Below are positions 23,778 to 32,537 of a DNA stretch of 64,000 bases, one piece after another (within the stretch, counting starts at the first letter, position 1; every line of letters begins with the position of its first letter). Position numbers and translations under genes: made by a program. Under the pieces are notes generated by a model that saw only the letters and a list, made by a program, of their open reading frames with translations, was not told the origin of the DNA and searched no databases. The DNA is from Zygnema cylindricum (lineage: Eukaryota; Streptophyta; Zygnematophyceae; Zygnematales; Zygnemataceae), in assembly GCA_037447655.1 (NCBI GenBank), contig JBBHKE010001656.1:126001-190000 (forward strand), in the 5' to 3' direction.

Positions 23778-23843
23778 CCCCCCCTCGAGAGGTAGTCGGT
23801 CATAATTATCCATGTAAACCTAGTCCCCCTGGCTTTAATACCA

Positions 23844-24031
23844 TGTTAAGATTCCTAGAATCGGGGGATAGAATGGACGATCCCAATAAAGGGATTGATG
23901 AGCCGGCCAGGATTTGAACCAGGGACCTTTCACTTAAGCTGCAGACGCACTACCATTTCACTCAAGCTGCGAACGCACTACCACTATGCCACCAGCTCAG
24001 ATGTGATGCTGGTGGGTCCATTTTTATATAG
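23844..24031 (-). repeat. 5' LTR of the TRIM-like element, truncated
   Basis: Matches 23557-23737 over its inner part, then stops where the gypsy LTR begins. Confidence 0.8.
23900..23998 (-). other. tRNA-like sequence with a 28-nt internal duplication
   Basis: The second copy of the LTR cloverleaf. Acceptor GAGCTGG/CCGGCTC is kept, but a 28-nt segment covering D-loop to anticodon arm (TGGTAGTGCGT...GTGAAA) is present twice in tandem. This gives exactly 71 + 28 = 99 nt. Confidence 0.75.
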
Positions 24032-24532
24032 TGTAAAAGGGACAATAGCGCACCACAGCACGCCACAATGCACAACGGAAAACATCAAGGATCTTCCCGT
24101 AGCAACAGTAGGAGTACACAACACTGATAGACAAAGTTGCGCTTTATTACTTGGAAGAGAGTTCAAGGTTGCGCTCGCCGCGTAGGTCTACTCGAAGAGT
24201 GTCCTATCCACTAAGCCTACCTGACTATTTAAACTAGCTAGCTGCTAGTCACCTAGTACTGTACACGTGGACCTTCACGGTCAACCAAGAGAAATCCCCA
24301 AAATATCTTCTAGAACAATACCGTTCTATCTACATTCCGCGGCGTTGCTATACTGCTAAACTACGTTGCTCTGCTGCGCTGCTATGCTGCTAGGCCACTA
24401 AGTAACTATGCTGCTAAGTTGCTATACTGCTATGTTGCGCTGGTGTGGAATCGCAGTTGCGCTGCTCTAACATCGCAACCATAGCAGCCTAGTTGCTAAC
24501 TACTAAGTACCCAACTCTGTAACCCTGTTACA
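24032..24532 (-). repeat. 3' LTR of the gypsy element
   Basis: 501 bp; on the - strand from TGTAACAGGGTTACAG to CTTTTACA. The outer half contains tandem GCTGC-rich units (24350-24480). A 21-base stretch beginning ATCGCAGTTGCG at 24450 recurs in the family C copia LTR at 54087. Confidence 0.85.
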
Positions 24533-24575
24533 GTGCCTCCCACTAGGGCTTCAACGTCCCGCTGAACCTTTTGTC

Positions 24576-25854
24576 TCAGGAAAACTGCAACTGCCGGAAT
24601 ATACCGTACGTCTCTTCGCGGTACTCCTCAAATTTCTATCGCAGGGTGTCGAGTTGGTTTTGGAGCTGCTCACATCGCGTCTCCAGCAGCGCAATATGAT
24701 GGTCTGCCGCTGCCAAACGTCTCCGAATGATTCGCTCCCGCACTTGGTCCTCCCCCTCTTCCGGTACAGCCTCGGGACCCTCGGTTGCGGCGAAATGGCC
24801 GCCGGTGCAAGCTTCTCACATGCCGAAATTCGGGGCGATTCAGGTTCTGCAAGTTGTTGTGCCTCTTCCGCCTCCTCTTCAGCTGGTTCTCACCTAGGTA
24901 CCTTCCTTAGCTTGAAGGACGCATGTTTCCTGGCAGCTCGGGCCCGCTGCAGAGCGTTCTTTCTGGCCAGCTTGAGTGCCCGTACTTCGGGGGTGACCTC
25001 TGCCCGAGCAATTATGTTATGGAGGCTAACATCCCACGGGTGATATCGGCGAAGTAACCCAGAAACATCCACCCTGTACCGGTAGTTATCCTCAACTACT
25101 TCCACAAACAGTAGGACATGGGGGTTTAGCTGCACATAACCCTTGTGGTTGTTCCCGAGGTCCTTTGTTCTCATAAAATTCCAGGTCGGGTGTGACGGTA
25201 CGCTGGCGGGGATAAAGATAGGGTCCCTGGTTTTCCCGTACGCCACTCCTCGGGCCACTCCTTGGGATCCCAATACAAGCACTTCGCGAAGGTGAAGGCG
25301 AGATCCGGATGCTGTGTGTCGGCAGGAAGTGGGAAGAGGTAATCGGGAATTTCCTCTCCCTGTTCACTCTCCTCAGCCGTCTCCCTTTTGTTTTCTCGAA
25401 GGAGAAACACCTCGTCTCCACTAGGGTATTGTGCTTCCGCTTTCTTTTCCGCGCTTTCGGAGGACTGTTCGTCTGCGGTACTCTCCTTGTTGGGGTCTCT
25501 CGTCACCTCTAGATCCAAGGCGCGCTCCTCAATTGGCGGAGGCGTTGGTTCTCGTTCTGGTTCCTCCGCCTCCAAGAGCTCATGATCCTCCTTATAATCC
25601 TGGTCCCTTTCTCGGGTTGGGGTGTATTCGGGGTCTTGTGAGTTTTCCGACCCCTCCCCTCCACTGGTTTCTGCCGGCACTGCCTCGCTTTTGGCGGTTT
25701 CTTCTGGTTCCGGCTCCGCTTCTACCTCTCTTCTCCGGTCTGCCTCTACCATGGCCTCCGCCGCCATTAATAATCTCTGGGGACGGTTCACATCTCCTTG
25801 CCCCACTCGCACAAGCCTCCTCCTTTTCGGTGGTGGAGAGGACGACGACGCCAT
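24576..25854 (-). pseudogene. Accessory ORF after pol in the chromovirus
   Basis: Starts at ATG 25854-25852, on the element strand, after the chromodomain. Its N-terminus has a basic PPPKRRR nuclear-localisation-like motif. An acidic, Pro/Glu-rich segment of about 170 residues follows, then a compact block (FAKCLYWDPKEWPEEW, then after a frameshift near 25250 NNHKGYVQLNPHVLLFVEVV and GLLRRYHPWD), a basic helix (KLARKNALQRARAARK) and, after a TGA near 24889 and a second shift, a coiled-coil end (RERIIRRRLAAADHH ... LETRCEQLQNQLDTL). Total about 420 residues before decay. I recognise no family. It is open and in frame with pol upstream, so it may once have been expressed as a pol C-terminal extension or separately. 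Confidence 0.55.
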
Positions 25855-26349
25855 AGACACTGTTGTACAAGACAATTCCGGTAGTTCCAGAAGTGAAGGG
25901 AAAATTACCGCGCGGAGAGAAGCAATCTCTAAGCTGTCGGGACTCGGTTGGTCGCGAGGGCGGATGGCGACTTTATCAACAAGGGTTGAGGGTTTCACTT
26001 TTGGATTCTGCGAAGCGTCGCAACATGCAAGGGTATCGCAGCGTCCAACATTTAGGAGACTGCGCTCCTGCAGCGAAACCAAGGGTTCGTTGTTACCAAC
26101 GTGATGAAACACAATTGCGCTGTTGCGTTTTCCTGTCAGCGAAGCGGTGGTGCTGCGTTCATCTGACGGCACCATAACCAAGTTGCGTTGCGGTGGCTGC
26201 GCTGCTATAGCGCTGCGGTGCAGTAACATTGCCGTTGCTTTTCTTTGTCGCGTCCCCAATATAATTGCGATGGTTGCGACAATGCGATTCGTTCCTTTAT
26301 TGCGGCCGCTGCGATTGCCCCTCCGGCGAAGCTGAGTGTCTGCACTCTG
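25855..26349 (-). other. Open linker between chromodomain and accessory ORF
   Basis: About 165 codons without a stop in the pol frame, joining the chromodomain to the accessory ORF. It has low-complexity Ala/Arg-rich stretches encoded by GCTGC/GCAGC-type repeats (26180-26230), similar to the repeats in this element's LTRs. It could be expanded 3' untranslated sequence that happens to be open, or a real linker. Confidence 0.4.
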
Positions 26350-26505
26350 CTGAAACCGGCGCAACAACTCTGGGGAATGCAGATCCTCCTCGTCCACCCA
26401 AGAGTCATCCTCAGCACTGTAGCCCTTCCAACGCACCAAATATTGGCTGGAGTTGGAATTCTGAGAGCGGCGCGACTGAAGGATCTCCTCCACCTCATAC
26501 TCGTC
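26350..26505 (-). CDS. Chromodomain of the gypsy integrase
   Basis: Residues LDEYEVEEILQSRR ... YLVRWKGYSAEDDSW show the chromodomain pattern: YEVEEIL strand, an aromatic cage with YLVRWKGY, and the closing DDSW. Chromodomains on chromovirus integrases bind modified histone H3 and steer integration into heterochromatin. The segment is uninterrupted within the frame that runs from 27048 to 25171. Confidence 0.85.
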
Positions 26506-27700
26506 CAAGGTACTTCGAACGGGTGGTAAAAGAGTATTCTGTCGTCGATTAGGAAACATCGAATCAGGGTCGCAGAATAGTTTAAGGAGTGAAACATGGA
26601 AGACATGATGAATATGCCAGTCTTTCGGAATATCCAACTTATAAGCCACTTCGCCCACATGGGAGAGAATTGTGAATGGGCGCGTGAATTTCGGTGCCAA
26701 CTTCTTAGAGAGGGCACCCGGCAAGGAGAGGTTTGCCATATAAAGGCGAACCTTTTCCCCCACGCTAAAGACGACGTGCCTCCGGTAAGCGTCGCCCTGC
26801 GACTTTTGGCGATCCTTTGCTAACTGTAGCGCCATGGCCGCCTTTTCTAGGTTTTCTTTTAGCGTTTTGACAAAATCTTGAGATGTTGGCATATGGCAGT
26901 CCGCTACCAATAAGTTTTGGGGAAGAGTGAGCTGTCGTCCATTAAGGGAGAATGGCGTAGCATTTGTAGACGAGTGCACCGCATTGTTGTACGCCACCTC
27001 AATTGCTGTTAAATGGCCCACCCAATCCGTTTTGGTGTACCGAGACATAAGTTCGCAACGTCAATCGCTGTTAAATGGCCCACCCAAACCGTTTGGTGCA
27101 TCGAGATATAAGCTCGCAACACTTCCTCAGAGTTGGATTCACCCTTTTAGTTTGACCATTATTTTGAGGGTGGTAAGCTGTGGACATGGCCAACTGCGTG
27201 CCACATAGCGCAAATAGATTTCGCCAAAAGTGGCTTACGAATTTGCGATCGCGGTCGCTGACGATCCTCTTCGGAAGTCCTTGATGGCGGAATATCTCCC
27301 GAAAGAATAATTCCGCGATATCTCGCGCTATGCCTGTGGTGGACGTAGGTAGGAAATGGGCCATTTTCGTCAAATAATCCACGACAACGAAGATTGAGTC
27401 CTAGCTCTCCTTAGTCAGCGGAAGGGCTTTAATGAAATCCATCAAAATCGCCTCCCAAAGAACAGATGGTGTGGGAAGGGGTTGTAACAGGCCTTGTTGT
27501 TGTGAATCCGATTTGTTCTTATTACAGGAGTCACACGTCTGGACATATTCCGCAATGTCGCGAGTCATGTTCAGCCCAAAGTGTTTTATCCCGCCCAAAG
27601 TGTCCGCTGAGCGGCTAGTCGTGGCTCAGTTTAAGAATCGCGTGACGTAACTCCGTATTTGTCGGAACATAAAGTCGTGTTGTTTTACTCGGTCTATACC
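26506..27700 (-). pseudogene. Integrase of the gypsy element
   Basis: The zinc-binding region keeps only the CxxC part (CDSCNKNK, about 27530). The core has MDFI, VSDRDRKFVSHFW and HPQNNGQTKRVN. The usual catalytic Glu in the DGQTERVN motif is Lys here, so the active site is lost. A stop lies near 27403, and a 62-bp tandem duplication (26999-27060 and 27061-27121) shifts the frame. The C-terminal part (IEVAYNNAVHSSTNATPF ... HHVFHVSLLK) is well preserved and leads into the chromodomain. Confidence 0.85.
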
Positions 27701-28064
27701 GCCACATACCATTGACGGTTCGGATTAGTACCTTCCATTTACTGAGTTCATTCTGTAGGTCATCGGCGTCATAGGCGGCCGTTATCCTACTTAATCACTG
27801 TTCGTCCACTTGCATCGTACTAATGACTGCGTTGAGTTTCGGGTCTTGCGCTGCGATCACCGCTACAGTGTTCTCTTTCACCGAGCTTACGTTTACATGT
27901 TGCGATGCTTGCGGTCGTTACTTCGCTACGGGCGCAGCGACCCCGGGTTTTCTTGACAGCGCATCCGCCGGGTTCGTCTTGGCCGGTTTATACTCGATGA
28001 TCAGTTCCGGTCCGAAGGTATGAAGAAACGTCATCCATCGCACTTGTTTCTTGGACAACTTCGG

Positions 28065-29590
28065 CTATGTTTGTAGGTACTGTAGGGCGTGGTGATCGGT
28101 GATAACCGTGATCCGCTTCCCCTGAACGTAACACTTCCAAACCTCCAGCGCATTGATGATAGTGATTGTCTCCTTCTCATGGGTGGCCCAGTTAAGCTCC
28201 GCTGCCTTTAGTTTTCGACTGTCGTAGGCAATGGGTTGAAGGCCTTTTCGTTGATCTTGCATAAGGATAGCTCCAATAGCCGTATCGCTCACGTTGGTGA
28301 TTACGTCCAAGGTAAGTCCGGGTTGGGAACAGCTAACACAGGGGCGGTAACCAACCGCTCCTTTAGCGTGTTAAAGGCTGCCCTTTGCGCCGATTTCCAA
28401 TTATAGGGCACGTCATTCTTGAGTACCTCCGTGAGTGGTGCAGCGATTTTTGCAAACCCTTAACAAAACGTCGATAGTAGGAGCATAATCCTAGAAAGCT
28501 CCGTAATTCCGTAATATTCGCCGGCTGTGGCCACTCCTTTACTGCCCTTTTTTTGTTCGGATCAACTGGGATTCCGTCCCGACTCACCACATGGCCCAGA
28601 AAATCAATTTTCTCCTTGAAGAAGTCACATTTGCTTCTCTTTGCGTACAACTTATTTTCCCGAAGGACTTGTAGGACCGTCCGTAGATGCTTTACATAAT
28701 CATCCAGCGTTCGACTATACACCAAGATGTCGTCTAGAAAGACGATTACAAACGCGTCCAGATATTGCTGAAAGATGGAATTCATTAAATGCATAAAAGT
28801 TGCCGGTGCGTTAGTCAACCCGAACGGCATTACCCGAAACTGGAAATGACCATACCGAGTTCTAAACGCCGTCTTTTCCACATCTTCCTCGGCAATTCTA
28901 ATCTAGTGGTAGCCGCTCCGTAAGTCTATCTTCGAAAAATAATTAGCACCTCGAAGTCGATCCAATAATTCGTCTATCCTCGGTAAAGGGTATGCATTCT
29001 TCACTGTTAGTTTTTTTAGCGCTCGGTAGTCTATACACATACGGAAACCTCCATCTTTCTTGTATACGAAGAGGATGGTGGCTCCATATGGTGACTTACT
29101 TAATTTCGATTGCTCCAGCTTCGACCAACTCTGCGAGTTACTTTTTGAGTTCGTCCAACTCAATGTAACTCATCTTGTACATCCGATTAGCCGGGGGTAC
29201 CGCTCCGGGAACAAGCTCTATCTTATGGTCTACTTCGCGCTTCGGAGGTAGTCCTTCGGGTAGCTTCGGGGGAAATACATCTGCGTACTACTCGAGAAGT
29301 TTTGTCACGACTTCCGGGGCCTTTTCCGAAGTCTTTCTAGTGTCGTCACTTTCTTTGGAGTTGAAGTCGGGGTCCTTTTTCTTCCATTCTCCTGGGATCT
29401 CCTCCTTCCCCTCCTCCATTGGTTGGACGACCGCCATACCAATAGTTTCCCCTTTCTTGAGTGCCCTCTTAAGCTGTAAGGCCGAAAGTAGGCTTCCCTC
29501 TTTAGCTCCCTTACCAGCCGCTCGCGCTTTTACCTCAAACTCTTCTTCACCTTTCTTCACTCTCATATCACCACTTCGCCAATCGATCAT
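28065..29590 (-). pseudogene. Reverse transcriptase and RNase H of the gypsy element
   Basis: RT motifs in order: [51 protein letters not shown], then a TAG at the conserved Gln codon of GYHQIRI (28905-28903), then [17 protein letters not shown] and the active site FLDDILVYS. The connection domain and RNase H follow (TDTAIGAIL-type strand read here as SDTAIGAILMQ; YDSRKLKAAELNW; ITDHHALQYL). It synthesises DNA from the element RNA and removes the RNA strand. Frameshifts near 28380-28310 and 29170 and stops make it non-functional. Confidence 0.88.
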
Positions 29591-29671
29591 CCGATTCCAT
29601 TTTTAAAGCCACGGTTTTCCCAGGATTACTTCATGGTCCCCAAGAGGTATTACATGAATCGTTTCATACAA

Positions 29672-30860
29672 TCAGAATTTCCCAATTCCGACGCATAACC
29701 TCGGAGTACAATGGGTAATCGATAAGGAACTTCCGTCGGCCAATTGTACCGAATGATGATCCTTTAGTACTACGAGAGGAAGTTTCAACCTTTTCACCGT
29801 CCCCTCGTTGATGAAGTTCCCCGATGCTCCGGAGTCCACCATGAAGTTAGTTGCGTTCAATCTGATTTGACCCCGAAATATCAAAGGGTCTCCTCCTTCT
29901 GCGGCTAACCTCATAACATTAAGTTTTCCCTTTTTGGGACCTTTCCGTTTTGGACATTCTCGAGCCATATGATCTTGGGAACCACATTGGAAGCATAGGC
30001 CATTTTGCCTCCTCGGTTGAAGCTCCTCGGGGGATAAGTCATTGGTCTTGGTCTTGGTAGATTTCTTCTTTCTCCGCAAGACGTTGACCACTTTCTTATC
30101 CTCGTCAAGTGCTCCGAGATCCATGGGGGTTGGACCATCGTCTCGTCGGCTTCCTCCACCGCTGCTTGACCCATAATGATAAGGTCTCCGGAGGTTGAAG
30201 TCGAACGAATCGGTCCGCTCTGCAAATTGGATGATTGCCGAGAGGCAAGGAGTCGTGCTTTCCCGAGGAAGCCATTGTTCCACATCCCTACGAATAGAGG
30301 ATTCAAGCCCCTTCACGTAGCGATCCACGGCTTCATCCTCCGTCATCATGGGTATTTGAACTTTGCACTCCAAGAACCGCTGCGTAAACTCCAACACTGA
30401 GGTTCGTTGCTTCAGCACTGCGATCTTATCTCTTGCCGCCTTCACCGTATTGACGGGCTGCCAAGCGTCATGGAGGAATTGAATGAAGAGAGCCCAAATG
30501 GTCGGTACCTCATCATTCTCCACCATTTTCCTCCACCATGCTCCCGCTGCCCCTTTAAGAAAACCACGCGCATAGTGAATATTCTCATGATCCGATAGTC
30601 TAGGAAAAATCTCGAGATAGTTCGCAATGGAGAATAGCCATGTGTCAAGGTTCTTGTGTCTTGCAGGGTCAAACTCGTCAGGAAGTCTCAATTTCGGTCT
30701 TCGAAGTCTCTCTCTATGCCTCCATGAGAACGCTCCCTAAGACGAGAATCCAAGGCCGCGAGGGTGTTACTCAACTTTGCGTTCTGTAATGTAACGCTTT
30801 CTAACTCCCTGAGAACTTGCGCTAACATTTCTGTAGTAGATACGCCGTGTTTGTCCATGC
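29672..30860 (-). pseudogene. gag: gag and protease of the gypsy element
   Basis: The probable start ATG at 30860 (MDKHGVSTTEML...) opens a coiled-coil-like N-terminus. A one-base shift near 30700 moves into the long 339-residue frame from 30691: RLPDEFDPARH ... AAGAWWRKM (capsid), CFQCGSQDHMARECP (CCHC zinc knuckle, near 30000) and MVDSGASGNFI (aspartic protease, near 29840). Capsid and nucleocapsid package the RNA; the protease cleaves the polyprotein. The frame is otherwise uninterrupted, the best preserved part of this element. Confidence 0.85.
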
Positions 30861-30879
30861 TGTCGAGTCACGAGAAATA

Positions 30880-30891
30880 GCTCCGATACCA
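30880..30891 (-). promoter_or_regulatory. Primer-binding site of the gypsy element
   Basis: TGGTATCGGAGC, one base after the LTR, complementary to the CCA end of plant initiator tRNA-Met with one mismatch. Confidence 0.8.
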
Positions 30892-30892
30892 G

Positions 30893-31435
30893 TGTAAAAG
30901 CTACCGCTAGATGAAACGGCTAAGGCTACCGGCTACATTGTGTCTGCCGGCCGGCAGGTACAAGGATCAAATCCTGCCGCCGGCACATACATTTTAATTA
31001 AATATATAAACCCTAATATAAAATTCCTGTAAACCTCAGGATAGCCAAGGTAGCCATGGCTCTAGCTTCCTCTCAAATTTCTCAGTGACTGCGACAAGTT
31101 TGAGAGTTGGAGAGAGAAGTTAGAGATAGACTGCCTCGACTTCTATATTTCTTTTCAGACCTAGAAAATACTAATAAAACCATTAGTTTCTACAAAACCC
31201 CCAAAATATCTTCTAAAACAATACCATTCTATCTACATTTCGCACGGTTTCTATACTGCTTAGCTGCGTTGCTATGTTGCTTGCTATGCTGCTACGCCAC
31301 TAAGTAGCTATGTTGCTAAGCTGCTATACTACTATGTTGCGCTGGTCTCGAATCGCGGCTGCGCTGCTCTCACATCGCAACCATAGCAGCCTAGTTGCTA
31401 ACTACTAAGTACCCACACTCTGTAATCCTGTTACA
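30893..31435 (-). repeat. Chimeric 5' LTR of the gypsy element
   Basis: The outer part (about 31195-31435) aligns with the 3' LTR, including the GCTGC repeats and GATATTTTGGGG. The inner part (about 30901-31192) is instead the first ~290 bp of a family A copia LTR (TGTAGAAACTAATGG ... tRNA-like module 30910-30990), in the same orientation. The last bases (CTTTTACA, 30900-30893) are gypsy again, directly next to the gypsy PBS. Confidence 0.75.
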
Positions 31436-31468
31436 CAAGGTTTCCTCAACATTTAGGGTTAACAATGG

Positions 31469-32524
31469 TGAAACTCTGAGACCTCCATAAGTCCTCAGAG
31501 TGGACAGCTTCCAAGAAGCCTCTAGGATAACCCTGACCCCTTTGTGTTTCAGCAAAAACAACTGCCACCCTGGCACATAAAAACTCTGACCAACTTCACC
31601 CCTGTGAAGGGAAGACTCCCCTGAGTCGATAGCAAAAAGTATCTCTGAATTTGCTCCCCTGAGCAGTAAGTTATGGAGGGTCAAAGTTGACCTTTTTGTA
31701 AAGAAGCTCTCTGGGAGAGAGGGTCTTATCTCCTAATTTTTCTAAGTCCTATCTCTCTCACTAACTCTATCTAGTGATGTACGGAGCCAATCAGAATGCA
31801 GTTCCGTACACAAAAGTACAGCTACCGGTGTACTTTTTGTATGAACACTGTACGACATGGCCTAAATGTCGACACGTGGTATGTCTGGATTCGCTCCCGT
31901 AATCTTTGGAGATGCTGCGATCCAATGTAATTCTGCCACGTGGCATCCGATGTGGCGATGACCACAAACTGCCGAAATCCTCTTCCGCGATCCCGAGGTT
32001 TATTCCGGCCGACCCATTAAATTCATATTTAATCATAGCCGTAAAAAATACATGTGCGGTATTCTTTTCATTAAAGAAATAAATGCGCGGTATGGGTTTC
32101 TTATCCGTACCGCAATCTGTACTTTTATATTAATGGATCTATGTCTCTCGTAAATAGTTATAGTGAAATGAATTATCCTACATATTAATCTTTAATTAAC
32201 TATCAAACCCTATAGTTCGTAACACTAAATAAAGACTTAACGGCTAAGGCTACCGGCTACCGGCTGTTTGCCGTCCGGTAGGTACCAGGATCAAATCCTG
32301 TGGACGGCACATACTTTTTAGTAAATAAATCCCTAACTAATATATAATACACGTAAACTTATGGATAGCCTAGGTAGCCATGGCTCTAGCTCCCTCTCCA
32401 ATTTCTCAGTGACTGCGACAAGTTTGAGAATTGGAGAGAGAAGTTAGAGGTAGAGTGCCTCGGCTTCTTTCTATATTTCTATTTAGACCTATAAAATACT
32501 TTAAATGGACCATTAATTTCTGCA
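31469..32524 (-). repeat. 3' LTR of family A copy 2
   Basis: 1056 bp; on the + strand TGAAACTCTGAGACC to ATTAATTTCTGCA. In the tRNA-like module the stem TGCCGTCC (32269-32276) pairs perfectly over 8 bp with GGACGGCA (32302-32309), enclosing CAGGA-TCAAA-TCCTG. Confidence 0.88.
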
Positions 32525-32537
32525 CTCCCTTTATTTT

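Larger units (their letters stand above)
23557..24031 (-). mobile_element. TRIM-like miniature LTR retrotransposon, truncated
   Basis: On the - strand the order is 5' LTR (24031 down to 23844, its outer end lost), PBS TGGTATTAAAGCCAGG (23843-23828), an internal region of only 66 bp, PPT GAGGGGGGG (about 23786-23778), then the 3' LTR (23777-23557; TGTTGACATACG ... GAATCTTAACA, 221 bp). A PBS and PPT with no coding capacity define a TRIM. The PBS is complementary to the 3' end of plant initiator tRNA-Met with two mismatches. The gypsy 3' LTR starts exactly where the TRIM 5' LTR breaks off (24032). Confidence 0.8.
24032..31435 (-). mobile_element. Ty3/gypsy chromovirus with an extra ORF (dead)
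   Basis: A 7.4-kb element on the - strand. 5' LTR 30893-31435 (chimeric), PBS TGGTATCGGAGC at 30891-30880 (plant initiator tRNA-Met 3' end, one mismatch to TGGTATCAGAGC), gag, protease, RT, RNase H, integrase with chromodomain, accessory ORF, PPT, 3' LTR 24032-24532. RT upstream of integrase defines Ty3/gypsy; the chromodomain places it in the chromovirus clade. Flanking pentamers do not match (TATAG left, CAAGG right), which suggests rearrangement or recombination between elements. Confidence 0.88.

Noticed and set aside
24027-31440. Target duplication around the gypsy element and simple insertion into the TRIM
   Set aside because: Left flank TATAG and right flank CAAGG differ, and the missing outer part of the TRIM LTR is not found beyond 31435. 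A rearranged element is more likely.
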